From NCBI RefSeq assembly GCF_000682735.1, contig NZ_AWFD01000002.1, forward strand, positions 1 to 64,000: a stretch of DNA of 64,000 bases. Reading direction: 5' to 3'. The position numbers and the translations under genes are program-made. Below the pieces are notes generated by a model that did not search any database, had not been told where the DNA came from, and saw nothing but the letters and a program-made list of their open reading frames with translations. This DNA comes from Hyphomonas sp. CY54-11-8. GTDB lineage: Bacteria; Pseudomonadota; Alphaproteobacteria; Caulobacterales; Hyphomonadaceae. Of the stretch, positions 26,239 to 34,865 are shown in pieces (the stretch's first letter is position 1; the number at the start of each line of letters is the position of its first letter).

Positions 26239-27786
26239 ATGCATCCCCATCACCACGCAAAGACCAACCCGGACAAGCCCGCCTACATTATGGCCGGATC
26301 GGGTGAGATCGTCACCTATGGCCAGCTCGAAGCGCGTTCCAACCAGATCGCGCACGCCCTGCGCGGCGCGGGTTGCAAGCCGGGCGACACGATCGCGCTG
26401 TTTGCTGAAAACTCGCCGCGGTTTTTCGAGGTCTGCTGGGCTGCCCAGCGAGCCGGGCTGTACTATGTCGCCATCTCGTCCCGCCTGACGGCGCCGGAAG
26501 TGGAATACATCCTGTCGGACTCCGGCGCGAAACTCTTCATCGCAGGCGCTTCCAAGCGTGCCGTGGCAGAAGAAGTGAAAGCCCTCACCGACCTCGGGCA
26601 CTACTGGTCCATCGATGGCCCCATGCCGGGCTTCATGCCGCTGGAACAGATCCGGAGCGAGTTCCCGGAATCGCCGATTTCCGACCAGACGGCCGGCACG
26701 GACATGCTCTACTCCTCCGGCACGACCGGCCGGCCGAAAGGCATCCGCCCGGCGCTGGAGCCGGACACGCCGATCGACGACACCAATGTCCTGGCGCAGG
26801 TGCTTCAGGCCTTCTCCGGTGCAGGAGAGGATAGCGTCTACCTGTCGCCCGCGCCGCTCTATCATGCGGCGCCGCTGCGCTACTGCATGACCTTCATGAG
26901 GTTCGGCGCCACGCTGATCATCATGGAAAAGTTCGATGCGGAATCGCTGCTGAAATACATCCAGCAATACAAGGTCACCCATATCCAGATGGTGCCGACC
27001 ATGTTCGTAAAACTGCTGAAGCTGCCTGAAGAGGTCCGCAAGTCCTACGACGTTTCCAGCCTGAAATGGGTCGTCCACGCCGCCGCGCCATGCCCGGTGC
27101 CGGTGAAGGAACAGATGATCGAATGGTGGGGGCCCATCATCGACGAATACTATGCCGGCTCCGAAGGCAACGGCATGACCTGGGCGAAGAGCCCGGAATG
27201 GATGACCCACAAGGGAACGGTCGGCAAGGCCGTCTATGGCGAGGTCCACATCTGCGACGAGGAAGGCAACGAAGTCCCGGTCGGCGAAGAAGGCCAGGTC
27301 TACTTCTCCGGCACCACACCGCCGAACTATCACAACTCTCCGGACAAGAACGAAGCCGCCCTCAACCCGAAGCACAAGGACTGGTCATCCCTCGGCGATG
27401 TCGGCAAGCTGGATGAAGACGGCTATCTCTACCTGACGGACCGCAAGGCGTTCATGATCATTTCCGGCGGTGTGAACATCTATCCGCAGGAGACCGAGAA
27501 CGTCCTGATCACCCACCCGAAAGTGGCTGATGTCGCCGTGATCGGCGTGCCGGATGACGAGTTCGGCGAGTCCGTGAAAGCCGTCGTCCAGCCGATGCCG
27601 GGGGTCGCGCCCTCCGATGAACTTGTCGCGGAGCTGATGGAATTCGCGCAGGCCAATCTGTCGAAACTCAAATGCCCGAAAAGCATCGACTTCGATCCGG
27701 AACTACCCCGCCACCCGACCGGCAAGCTCTACAAGCGCCTCATCCGCGACCGCTACTGGGGCAAGAAAGACAGCCGCATCGTATGA
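26239..27786 (+). CDS. AMP-forming acyl-CoA synthetase
   Basis: A 515-residue adenylate-forming ligase. The P-loop motif is YSSGTTGRPKGIRP near residue 158, the A5-like region is YYAGSEGNGMTW, the A8 hinge region is DRKAFMIISGGVNIYPQETE, and the A10 Lys is in PTGKLYKRL at the C-terminus. It activates a carboxylic acid as acyl-AMP then acyl-CoA. The many tryptophans and a YHAAPLRY pocket suggest a non-acetate substrate, but specificity is unknown. A GAGGAG ribosome binding site precedes it. It likely feeds the acyl-CoA dehydrogenase and crotonase enzymes nearby. Confidence 0.92.
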   Translation: MHPHHHAKTNPDKPAYIMAGSGEIVTYGQLEARSNQIAHALRGAGCKPGDTIALFAENSPRFFEVCWAAQRAGLYYVAISSRLTAPEVEYILSDSGAKLFIAGASKRAVAEEVKALTDLGHYWSIDGPMPGFMPLEQIRSEFPESPISDQTAGTDMLYSSGTTGRPKGIRPALEPDTPIDDTNVLAQVLQAFSGAGEDSVYLSPAPLYHAAPLRYCMTFMRFGATLIIMEKFDAESLLKYIQQYKVTHIQMVPTMFVKLLKLPEEVRKSYDVSSLKWVVHAAAPCPVPVKEQMIEWWGPIIDEYYAGSEGNGMTWAKSPEWMTHKGTVGKAVYGEVHICDEEGNEVPVGEEGQVYFSGTTPPNYHNSPDKNEAALNPKHKDWSSLGDVGKLDEDGYLYLTDRKAFMIISGGVNIYPQETENVLITHPKVADVAVIGVPDDEFGESVKAVVQPMPGVAPSDELVAELMEFAQANLSKLKCPKSIDFDPELPRHPTGKLYKRLIRDRYWGKKDSRIV

Positions 27787-27794
27787 TATGGAAA

Positions 27795-27822
27795 CGGCCC
27801 GGGCGGGAAAGCACCCGGGCCG
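27795..27822 (+). terminator. GC-rich hairpin after acyl-CoA synthetase gene
   Basis: Perfect nine-base arms CGGCCCGGG/CCCGGGCCG surround a ten-base loop 9 bp after the stop. No T tract follows, so termination efficiency is uncertain; it may stabilise the 3' end of the message. Confidence 0.45.
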
Positions 27823-27866
27823 CCGATGACTGCGCGATCTTAGGGAGCGGCGCTCCAGCGGAATGA

Positions 27867-28250
27867 TCAGTGTGGACCTGTACCGAAGACGGTCGTTTCC
27901 TCGACAACGAACATCGGTGAGTTTTCGAGATCGATGAATTTGAGTTCGTCTTCGCGAAGGGCAGCCAGCGCAGCAGCAGAACTTGGGCTGCTGGCGACTT
28001 CCACAAGATCCTCGATTGAGAGGAACCAGGCTTGCCCGATGCCGTCATACTTCTCCGGTCCATTACGCTGTTGGCGCAGGACCGCACTGACGATGTCCTC
28101 ATTCGCATTTGACTGGACGTAACGCACAATTCTCAAATCGTCTTTCAACCGATCAATCAGAGAAGCGTGCATATTCATCCAGTGGTCCTCGAATTCTTCG
28201 CGGCTAAGTCCTGGCTTGCGGCGGATGCACATGATTGTTTTGACGGTCAT
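27867..28250 (-). CDS. EthD-domain protein
   Basis: A 127-residue ferredoxin-like (dimeric alpha-beta barrel) protein. It begins MTVKTIMCIRRKPGLSREEFEDHWMNMHASL, the EthD signature with conserved His and Trp. The family is associated with degradation or detoxification enzymes (named for ethyl tert-butyl ether degradation), but the biochemical role is usually unknown. Its ATG overlaps the dehydrogenase stop by 4 bp, so the two are co-translated. GC content is lower than the flanking genes. Confidence 0.82.
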   Translation of the reverse strand: MTVKTIMCIRRKPGLSREEFEDHWMNMHASLIDRLKDDLRIVRYVQSNANEDIVSAVLRQQRNGPEKYDGIGQAWFLSIEDLVEVASSPSSAAALAALREDELKFIDLENSPMFVVEETTVFGTGPH

Positions 28251-29146
28251 TTCCTGATCCTTTCTACAGGTAAACTGGGAGAGAAGAGTTTGGCCACGGC
28301 AGATATGTTCTGCGATTTCCAGGGACGTGCGCGGTCAAGCAAATCTTGCGCGCAATTTGTCATTGGCAATGACGTACCCAGATAGTCAGAGGCAGAAGCA
28401 AGGTACTCAAGATCCTTGAGCGCCATTGAAATCGGGAACAGTGGATCGTAATTTCCTGCTGCGATCTGCCGCAAAGTCGCCATGGTGATCGGGCTGGCAA
28501 CGGGCGTCTGCGCAAGCAGTTTTGAAACCGCATCCAACGAAAGCCCGGCCCGTTCAAGGAATCCGCAAGCTTCGGCCGCCGCCACGACCTGGCAAGCCAA
28601 CATTCCGTTTACGGCAAGTTTCGACAGGCTTGCGAGCGGTGGTGACCCGAGATCATGCACCCCCTTCCCGAGATGCCGGAACACAATGCCGGCCTCTTCA
28701 ATATCTCTCTCGGCACCACCAGCCAGAAACATCAGCGTTCCTGCTTCTGCCTGAGGAAGTGACCCCGATACAGGAGCCGCAACAAATCGCATCCCCAGCC
28801 GCCCGGCTCGCTCAGTCAGCGCTTGGGTGCGGACAGGAGACAGCGTACTGCAGTCGATGGCAATCGCATCCGGTCTCAGACCGGCAAACACGCCATCCTT
28901 CCCGTTCCAGACAGCTTGTGACGCGGAATCCCCCTCAACCATTACCACTACAAAGTGCGCATGACGGACGGCCTCTGCCGCAGAGTTGGCAAATTTGGCG
29001 CCCTTCCCGACAAGTGGTGCTGCCCGTTCCGACGTGCGGTTCCAGACTGTCAGGGAGGCTCTCGCATCCAATAGCCGGGTCGCCATCAGGCCACCCATGG
29101 TCCCGGTTCCGATCCAGGCAATAGACCGTCCTGATAGATCCTGCAT
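28247..29146 (-). CDS. NAD(P)-dependent dehydrogenase, 3-hydroxyisobutyrate dehydrogenase family
   Basis: 299 residues from ATG 29146. The Rossmann motif is WIGTGTMGGLMATRLL, and VSGSLPQAEAGTLMFLAGG matches the beta-hydroxyacid dehydrogenase substrate motif (VSGG-like, second Gly replaced by Ser). The catalytic Lys lies in SLSKLAVNGML, and KDLEYLASASD near the end is typical. Imine reductases share this fold, but they usually replace the Lys. Substrate unknown. Divergent from the MmyB-type regulator across 68 bp, which suggests regulation by it. Confidence 0.87.
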   Translation of the reverse strand: MQDLSGRSIAWIGTGTMGGLMATRLLDARASLTVWNRTSERAAPLVGKGAKFANSAAEAVRHAHFVVVMVEGDSASQAVWNGKDGVFAGLRPDAIAIDCSTLSPVRTQALTERAGRLGMRFVAAPVSGSLPQAEAGTLMFLAGGAERDIEEAGIVFRHLGKGVHDLGSPPLASLSKLAVNGMLACQVVAAAEACGFLERAGLSLDAVSKLLAQTPVASPITMATLRQIAAGNYDPLFPISMALKDLEYLASASDYLGTSLPMTNCAQDLLDRARPWKSQNISAVAKLFSPSLPVERIRK

Positions 29147-29214
29147 TGTGTCGCTCCGTTCGTTCCAGGCGATATGTGCAGAAACTTCCGCCACCGGCGA
29201 TAACCAGCAAGGTC

Positions 29215-30090
29215 ATGTTGCACACCGACGCTTTTGCTAAGATGGTCCGCGAGAGGTGTTCGGGAGCGAACTGGGTGACCAAAGATGGAAAAATAACCGG
29301 ACCGGAAGGTTACCTGCCAGCAACACTAGGCAATCTGCTTCGGCAGTGGCGCCAAGCGGCTGGCCTCAGCCAGCTGGATCTCGCCCTCGACCTTGGCACT
29401 TCCACACGCCACCTGAGTTTTCTCGAAAGCGGCAAGGCCCGCCCCAGCGAAGCGATGCTGAATGCCATAATGCTGGGGTTGGATGTTCCATCCTCCGAGC
29501 ACAACACATTACGTCTGGCCTCAGGGTTCAAACCTCTGCCAGACATAAACCCAAAAGCTCCGCAGGAACGCGGGCAGGTGCGACGTATTATAGAACAGGT
29601 CAAAGTTGCGAATGCGAGCGTACCCCTTCTGGTCAAGGATCAGATTTGGGATGTCATCGATGCCAATGACCTGGCGCGCAACGTTTTCAGGGGATTGCTT
29701 GGCCGAGACATATTTGCCGCCTCTCCTTTCATAAACGTTCTGGAACTTGTTTTCGCCTCAGATCTTTTGCGGCCCAAACTGATAAACTGGGAGGAGATTG
29801 CCGACGCCACAGTCCGCCATGTCCGTTACGAGACGGGCCTCGCCAGCGAGAACCCTGCTTTCAGAGCAGTCCTCGAACGGGTTTCAACCATGCCCGGATT
29901 TGCCAGTCGCTGGACCAGTATTGCGACTGGAAGTGCCGGCGGGCTTGCCACCCGGTATATTTTTGACCTGCCGGACGGACAGCGAGCCTATGACTCCATC
30001 CTGACCTCGCTCGGCGCCCCATATGAATCATTATTGAGTGGCGTTCGCTTCGATACGTTTCACCCGGTAGCGACAAGCGTCAAATACTGA
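29215..30090 (+). CDS. XRE-family regulator with MmyB-like ligand-binding domain
   Basis: 291 residues from ATG 29215, with AAGG close upstream. An HTH of the XRE type spans about residues 32-85 (LRQWRQAAGLSQLDLALDLGTSTRHLSFLESG). The remainder is the MmyB-like PAS-type domain (PLLVKDQIWDVIDANDLARNVFRGLLG, then NPAFRAVLERVSTMPGF). These regulators bind small, often fatty-acid-like ligands. It is divergent from the HIBADH-EthD pair, the most likely target. Codon use is less GC-biased than in neighbouring genes. Confidence 0.88.
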   Translation: MLHTDAFAKMVRERCSGANWVTKDGKITGPEGYLPATLGNLLRQWRQAAGLSQLDLALDLGTSTRHLSFLESGKARPSEAMLNAIMLGLDVPSSEHNTLRLASGFKPLPDINPKAPQERGQVRRIIEQVKVANASVPLLVKDQIWDVIDANDLARNVFRGLLGRDIFAASPFINVLELVFASDLLRPKLINWEEIADATVRHVRYETGLASENPAFRAVLERVSTMPGFASRWTSIATGSAGGLATRYIFDLPDGQRAYDSILTSLGAPYESLLSGVRFDTFHPVATSVKY

Positions 30091-30133
30091 TCGACCCACT
30101 GGCACGGGCACTCGACACACGTTACCAGATGCC

Positions 30134-31279
30134 ATGACCCAGATCCCGAACCAGCGCCACCTGTTCGACATCCCCGACGATGTCGCCTATTTCAACACCG
30201 CCACGATGGGGCCGATGACGAAGGCCGCGGTCGAGGCCGGGCAGAAAGGCCTCGCGCGAAAGCTCCATCCGTGGACCATTCCGGACACGGAGTTCTTTGC
30301 CGATACAGAACGCCTGCGCCCACTGCTCGCAGAGCTGATCGGCGCGGACACAGACGGCATCGCCTTCTCGCCCTCCGTCAGCTATTCGCTGGCCACGGCG
30401 GCGCGGAACCTGCCCCTGTCGAAGGGGCAGGAAATCCTGCTGCTGGAGGATCAGTTCCCGTCCAACGTCTACACTTGGCGTCAACTGGCGAAGGAAACAG
30501 GCGCCACGATCCGCACGATCGGTGCCCACGACAACGAAACCCTGTCGGATGCATTGCTCGGCGCCATCGGGCCGCAGACTGGGCTCGTCGCTTGCGCGAA
30601 TGTCCGCTGGACGGACGGGGCGGGCATGGACCTCATTGCCATCGGCAAGCGCTGCCGCGAGGTCGGCGCCGCCCTGGTGCTGGACCTGACGCAGAGCTGC
30701 GGCGCGCTCGCCTTCGACGTGAAGGACGTGCAGCCAGACTTCGTAGCCGTCGCCGCCTATAAGTGGCTGCTCGCACCCTACGCTACCGGCTTTTTTTATG
30801 TCGCCCCGCAGCACCGGAACGGCACGCCGCTGGAGCAGAACTGGATCACGCGGGAAGGCTCGTCGAACTTCGCGCGCCTGATCGACTATACCGACAATTA
30901 TGGCCCCGGCGCCCAGCGCTTCGACATGGGCGAACGGTCCAACTTCGCCCTGCTGCCGGCGTTCGAGTCGGCGATTCGGACGATCCTCGACTGGGGCGTC
31001 GCCAACATCCAGGAAACGCTCGGCGCCCGGAACGCGACGCTGGCCGGAAAACTGGAGGCGATCGGGCTCGACTGTCCGCCGGCAAGTGTCCGCGGCGCGC
31101 ATTATCTCTGCCCGCACCTCCCGGACAGCGTGCCGGCCGACCTTACGGCCCGGCTAAAGGAGGACGGCATCTATGTCTCGCGGCGGGGCGACCGGCTGCG
31201 CATCACCCAGCACCTCTTCACCAGCGATGCCGATGTGGAGCATTTTATCGCAAGGCTTGCGCATCATCTGAACGCCTGA
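30134..31279 (+). CDS. Class V aminotransferase (cysteine desulfurase-like fold)
   Basis: A 381-residue PLP enzyme. FNTATMGPM marks the N-terminus, VLDLTQSCGALAFDV contains the Asp that contacts PLP nitrogen, and VAVAAYKWLLAP contains the Schiff-base Lys. I see no catalytic Cys motif of the SufS or IscS kind in the C-terminal half, so it is probably an aminotransferase, lyase or isopenicillin epimerase-like member rather than a desulfurase. The neighbours give no firm substrate. Confidence 0.85.
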   Translation: MTQIPNQRHLFDIPDDVAYFNTATMGPMTKAAVEAGQKGLARKLHPWTIPDTEFFADTERLRPLLAELIGADTDGIAFSPSVSYSLATAARNLPLSKGQEILLLEDQFPSNVYTWRQLAKETGATIRTIGAHDNETLSDALLGAIGPQTGLVACANVRWTDGAGMDLIAIGKRCREVGAALVLDLTQSCGALAFDVKDVQPDFVAVAAYKWLLAPYATGFFYVAPQHRNGTPLEQNWITREGSSNFARLIDYTDNYGPGAQRFDMGERSNFALLPAFESAIRTILDWGVANIQETLGARNATLAGKLEAIGLDCPPASVRGAHYLCPHLPDSVPADLTARLKEDGIYVSRRGDRLRITQHLFTSDADVEHFIARLAHHLNA

Positions 31280-31417
31280 GGTCACGCGATGATCCGGCAT
31301 AGTCCGGTATGATCATGGCGTAATCTCCGGGTTCACGGGCGAATTACCCTACCGTCAGGCTTGCCCCGACCCGGCCGACGCGCCAAAACAGGCCAGCACA
31401 TTTATTAGGAGGACTCC

Positions 31418-31873
31418 ATGGCTAACCCACGCGTCGTCGCCTTCGATGACCTTGAATCCATTGCAGGTCAGGAAGTCGGCGTGTCCGACTGGCACCTGAT
31501 CGACCAGGACCGCGTCAACCTGTTCGCCGACGCAACCGGCGACCATCAGTGGATCCACGTCGACGTCGAGAAAGCCACCAAGGCCATGGGCGGCCCGATC
31601 GCTCACGGCTTCCTCACCCTGTCCCTGCTGCCGATGCTGGGCGCCGAAGTCATGCGCGTGACCGGCACGACCCGCGGCATCAATTACGGCTCCGACAAGG
31701 TGCGCTTCACGAACATGGTGCCGGTCGGCTCCAAGGTTCGCCTGCGCCAGAAATGCCTGTCGGTGGAGCCGAAAGCCGGCGGCAAGCAGATGAAAATGGA
31801 AGCCACCGTCGAGATCGAAGGCCAGGAGCGTCCGGCCCTCGTCGCAGAGTCCATCACTGTCCTCTACGCGTAG
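31418..31873 (+). CDS. MaoC-family dehydratase (R-specific enoyl-CoA hydratase-like)
   Basis: A 151-residue single hot-dog protein. The hydratase 2 motif is NLFADATGDHQWIHVDVEKA, with catalytic Asp and His, followed by AHGFLTLSLLP. The product hydrates enoyl-CoA to (R)-3-hydroxyacyl-CoA, an alternative to crotonase chemistry. AGGAGGACTCC gives an excellent ribosome binding site. A U-tract terminator follows at 31898, so it is likely transcribed alone. Confidence 0.92.
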   Translation: MANPRVVAFDDLESIAGQEVGVSDWHLIDQDRVNLFADATGDHQWIHVDVEKATKAMGGPIAHGFLTLSLLPMLGAEVMRVTGTTRGINYGSDKVRFTNMVPVGSKVRLRQKCLSVEPKAGGKQMKMEATVEIEGQERPALVAESITVLYA

Positions 31874-31897
31874 GCCACTGAAGACGTGACACTTTTT

Positions 31898-31934
31898 CGG
31901 CCGCTCCGTCTTCCGGGGCGGCCGTTCTGTTTTT
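31898..31934 (+). terminator. Intrinsic terminator after the MaoC-family gene
   Basis: Eleven-base arms CGGCCGCTCCG and CGGGGCGGCCG (one G-T wobble) enclose a five-base loop TCTTC and are followed by TTCTGTTTTT. Confidence 0.88.
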
Positions 31935-31996
31935 GGCGCTGGTGAAAAATGCCGCCGCCACGCCTATATGATCCTGCCCGGCTAAGGAGACCCCAC

Positions 31997-32398
31997 ATGA
32001 CCCAGCGCATCGACCGTTCGGACCGCGAGTGGCGGGAACTGCTGACCGAAGAGGAATACCGCGTCGGCGTGAAAGAAGGCACAGAACGCGCCTTTACGCC
32101 CGGCAACTATAATGACGAAAAGCGCGCCGGCACCTATCACTGCAAGGGCTGCGACACCCCGCTCTGGTCGTCCGAGCACAAGTTCGACTCCGGCACCGGC
32201 TGGCCGAGCTACTGGCAGCCGATCACGCCCGGCGCGGTGGGCACCAAGACCGACTTCAAGATGATCATCCCCCGCACCGAGTGCCATTGCGCCACCTGCG
32301 GCCTGCACATGGGGCACGTCTTCAAGGACGGTCCGCCGCCGACCGGCGAGCGCTGGTGCATCAATGGGGTGGTCCTGGACTTCCGTCCGGACGAATAG
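31997..32398 (+). CDS. msrB: Peptide-methionine (R)-S-oxide reductase MsrB
   Basis: 133 residues from ATG 31997, preceded by AAGGAGA. Zinc-binding pairs are CKGC and CATC, the HMGHVFKDGP motif is present, and the resolving/active Cys lies in GERWCINGVVLDF. MsrB repairs oxidised methionine in proteins with thioredoxin. There is no signal peptide, so it is cytosolic. Full length for the family. Confidence 0.97.
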   Translation: MTQRIDRSDREWRELLTEEEYRVGVKEGTERAFTPGNYNDEKRAGTYHCKGCDTPLWSSEHKFDSGTGWPSYWQPITPGAVGTKTDFKMIIPRTECHCATCGLHMGHVFKDGPPPTGERWCINGVVLDFRPDE

Positions 32399-32467
32399 GT
32401 CTGGACAGGCCCATCCTCCGCTGCTCCATTCGCAACCAAGGTAGGAACACTCTGGTTGGAGCAAAAA

Positions 32468-34693
32468 ATGCGAAACTTTTCCCTGCTGGCTGGCGTCGCC
32501 GCAGCAGCCCTTCTCTCAGGATGTACAATGAACGAGAAAACTGACCTCGCCGCTGCACCGGCTGCCGAAGCGCCCGATACCGCGCCGGCAGCCCCAGTGG
32601 CAAAGCGGGTGGATTTCGAAATCACCCAGGTCGGCCGCACGCGTGTGGATCCGTATCACTGGATGAAGGATGACGCCTGGCAGGAAGTAATGCGCGACCC
32701 GTCCGTCCTGCGCGCAGACATCCGCGAGTACCTTGAAGCTGAAAACGCCTACACAAAGACAAACTTCGAGGAACCGACCGCGGAACTGCGGGAAACCCTG
32801 TTCCAGGAAATGAAAGGCCGGATCAAGGAAGACGACTCCACCGTTCCGGAGATTGACGGCCCATACGCCTATTATTCCCGTTACCGCGAAGGCGGCGAAT
32901 ATCCGATCATCGCCCGGAAGGACGCCGCCGATGCCTTCACTCCGGATGCCGAAGAGACCATTCTGCTCGACGGCGACAAGATGGCGGAAGGCACTGACTA
33001 TTTCTCGTTCGGCAGCATCGATACCTCACCGGATCATAGCGTGATCGCCTACGCGCTCGATACACAGGGCAGCGAATTCTACACAGTCACGATCACCAAT
33101 ATCGAAACTGGCGAAGCAGCGGCAGAACCGATTTCGGACAGCTACGGCTCGTTCGAGTGGAGTGAGGACGGCAAGTCCATCTTCTGGGTGCACCGCGACG
33201 AGAACGCCCGGCCCGACGCCGTCTACGAGCGCGACCTCGAAACCGGCGAAGACACGCTGATCTATGAGGAAAAGGATCCCGGCTTCTTCGTTGGCGTTTC
33301 CAAGTCCGCCAATCGCGAGAAGATCTTCGTGACGTCCTCGAACCACACGACATCTGAGTGGCACTGGTTCGATGCGAGCGAGCACGCCCCGACGCTGCAC
33401 ACCATTGCTCCCCGTGAAAACGGCGTGGAGTATTCGGTCGTCGTCTGGGATGACCAATTCTACATTACCACGAATTCAGGCGGGGCCGTCGACTTCAAGG
33501 TCATGCGCGCGCCATTCGAAGCCAGTTCGCGTGATCATTGGGAAGAAGTCATTGCCCACCGGCCCGGCACATTGATTCTCGGCCTGCAGTCTCAGCAGGA
33601 TTACCTCTCACGCATGGAGCGCGAGAACGGCCTGCCCCGGATCGTCGTACGGGCCCGCGGCGATGGCGCAGAGCATGAGATCAGCTTCGATGAAGCCGCC
33701 TACGATCTCGGGCTCGACTCTGGCTACGACTACGACGTGCCGATGCTGCGGTTTGAGTACGCCTCGCCCACCACACCGGACCAGGTCTACGACTACGACC
33801 TGAACACGCGCGAGCGCATCCTTCGCAAGACGCGGGAAGTGCCATCGGGCCACAATCCCGACGACTATGTCGCCGAACGCGTCATGGCGCCCAGCTGGGA
33901 CGGCGTGGAAGTGCCCGTCACCCTGCTGCACCGCAAAGACACGCCGATCGACGGCACCGCGCCGATGCTGCTCTATGGCTACGGCTCCTACGGTATCACC
34001 ATCCCGGCGGACTTCCGGACAAGCCGCCTGAGTCTCGTCGATCGCGGCTTCGTCTACGCCATCGTGCATCCGCGCGGCAGCATGGCGAAGGGCTATCAGT
34101 GGTACCTGGACGGGAAGCTCGAGAAGAAGACCAACACGTTCAAGGACTTCATCGCAGCCGGACACTACCTGGTCGACAATGGATATTCGGCGCCGGACAA
34201 GGTCGTGGCGATGGGCGGCTCCGCTGGCGGCCTGCTCATGGGCGCTGTCGCCAACATGGACCCGGAACTGTTCGTTGGCATGATCGCCGCAGTGCCGTTC
34301 GTGGACGTGATCAACACCATGTCTGACGAGAGCCTGCCGCTGACGCCGCCGGAATGGCCGGAATGGGGCAACCCGCTGATCAGCGCCGAAGACTACGACC
34401 AGATCGCCACCTACAGCCCGTATGACAATGTGAAGGCCCAGAACTATCCGGCGATGTTCATCACCGGTGGCCTTTCGGACCCGCGCGTGACCTATTGGGA
34501 ACCGACCAAGTGGGCGGCAAAGCTCCGTCACGATGCGCCGGAAGGCGGACCGTACTTCCTCAAGATCAACATGGAAGCGGGCCATGGCGGCGCCTCAGGC
34601 CGCTTCGAAGGCCTGAAAGAAGTCGCCACGGAATACGCCTTTGCCCTCGCCGCAGTCGGCCAGATTGAAGACGTGGATTTGTCCAAGAAATAA
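32468..34693 (+). CDS. Prolyl oligopeptidase family serine peptidase, lipoprotein (oligopeptidase B-like)
   Basis: 741 residues from ATG 32468; GGAG six bases upstream overlaps an in-frame TTG at 32456 that is not used. The signal peptide ends in lipobox LLSGC, with a linker rich in Ala and Pro after it, predicting outer-membrane or periplasmic anchoring. The seven-bladed propeller domain covers about residues 100-450. The catalytic Ser lies in MGGSAGGLLMG near 585, the Asp near GGLSDPRV, and the His in MEAGHGGASG near 704. Oligopeptidase B cleaves after basic residues; lipoprotein forms are common in marine alphaproteobacteria. Confidence 0.93.
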   Translation: MRNFSLLAGVAAAALLSGCTMNEKTDLAAAPAAEAPDTAPAAPVAKRVDFEITQVGRTRVDPYHWMKDDAWQEVMRDPSVLRADIREYLEAENAYTKTNFEEPTAELRETLFQEMKGRIKEDDSTVPEIDGPYAYYSRYREGGEYPIIARKDAADAFTPDAEETILLDGDKMAEGTDYFSFGSIDTSPDHSVIAYALDTQGSEFYTVTITNIETGEAAAEPISDSYGSFEWSEDGKSIFWVHRDENARPDAVYERDLETGEDTLIYEEKDPGFFVGVSKSANREKIFVTSSNHTTSEWHWFDASEHAPTLHTIAPRENGVEYSVVVWDDQFYITTNSGGAVDFKVMRAPFEASSRDHWEEVIAHRPGTLILGLQSQQDYLSRMERENGLPRIVVRARGDGAEHEISFDEAAYDLGLDSGYDYDVPMLRFEYASPTTPDQVYDYDLNTRERILRKTREVPSGHNPDDYVAERVMAPSWDGVEVPVTLLHRKDTPIDGTAPMLLYGYGSYGITIPADFRTSRLSLVDRGFVYAIVHPRGSMAKGYQWYLDGKLEKKTNTFKDFIAAGHYLVDNGYSAPDKVVAMGGSAGGLLMGAVANMDPELFVGMIAAVPFVDVINTMSDESLPLTPPEWPEWGNPLISAEDYDQIATYSPYDNVKAQNYPAMFITGGLSDPRVTYWEPTKWAAKLRHDAPEGGPYFLKINMEAGHGGASGRFEGLKEVATEYAFALAAVGQIEDVDLSKK

Positions 34694-34707
34694 GGCTTTC
34701 GGAGTGA

Positions 34708-34740
34708 CGACCATTTCTCCGCACGACGGAGAAATGGTCG
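34708..34740. repeat. Perfect 14-bp inverted repeat overlapping the tRNA-Pro 3' end
   Basis: Arms 34708-34721 (CGACCATTTCTCCG) and 34727-34740 (CGGAGAAATGGTCG) are exactly complementary around a five-base loop. The right arm contains the last two acceptor bases, the discriminator and the CCA of tRNA-Pro, so the left arm repeats them. No T run follows on either strand, so it is not a standard intrinsic terminator. Confidence 0.8.
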
Positions 34741-34812
34741 GAGCGGCGGGATTCGAACCCACGACCCCTAGTCCCCCAGACTAGTGCGCTAACCGGACTG
34801 CGCCACGCTCCG
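34735..34812 (-). tRNA. tRNA-Pro (GGG)
   Basis: On the minus strand the acceptor arm CGGAGCG pairs with CGCTCCG, with discriminator A and an encoded CCA (34737-34735). The D arm is GGCGCAGTCCGGTTAGCGC, the anticodon stem CTAGT/ACTAG encloses CTGGGGG with anticodon GGG, and the T arm is GGGTTCGAATCCC. Seventy-eight nucleotides including CCA. Its 3' end forms part of an inverted repeat described separately. Confidence 0.96.
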
Positions 34813-34865
34813 ACGAGAGCGGCTTGTAACCAAGCCGCCCGGTGTGTGCAATGAATTATGTGGGT

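Noticed and set aside
30134..31279. Third cysteine desulfurase
   Set aside because: Class V PLP fold is present but the active-site Cys motif of SufS/IscS enzymes is not visible, so it is called an aminotransferase.
34708..34740. Ordinary rho-independent terminator for the opB-like gene
   Set aside because: The hairpin is strong but no T tract follows, so it is reported as an inverted repeat instead.
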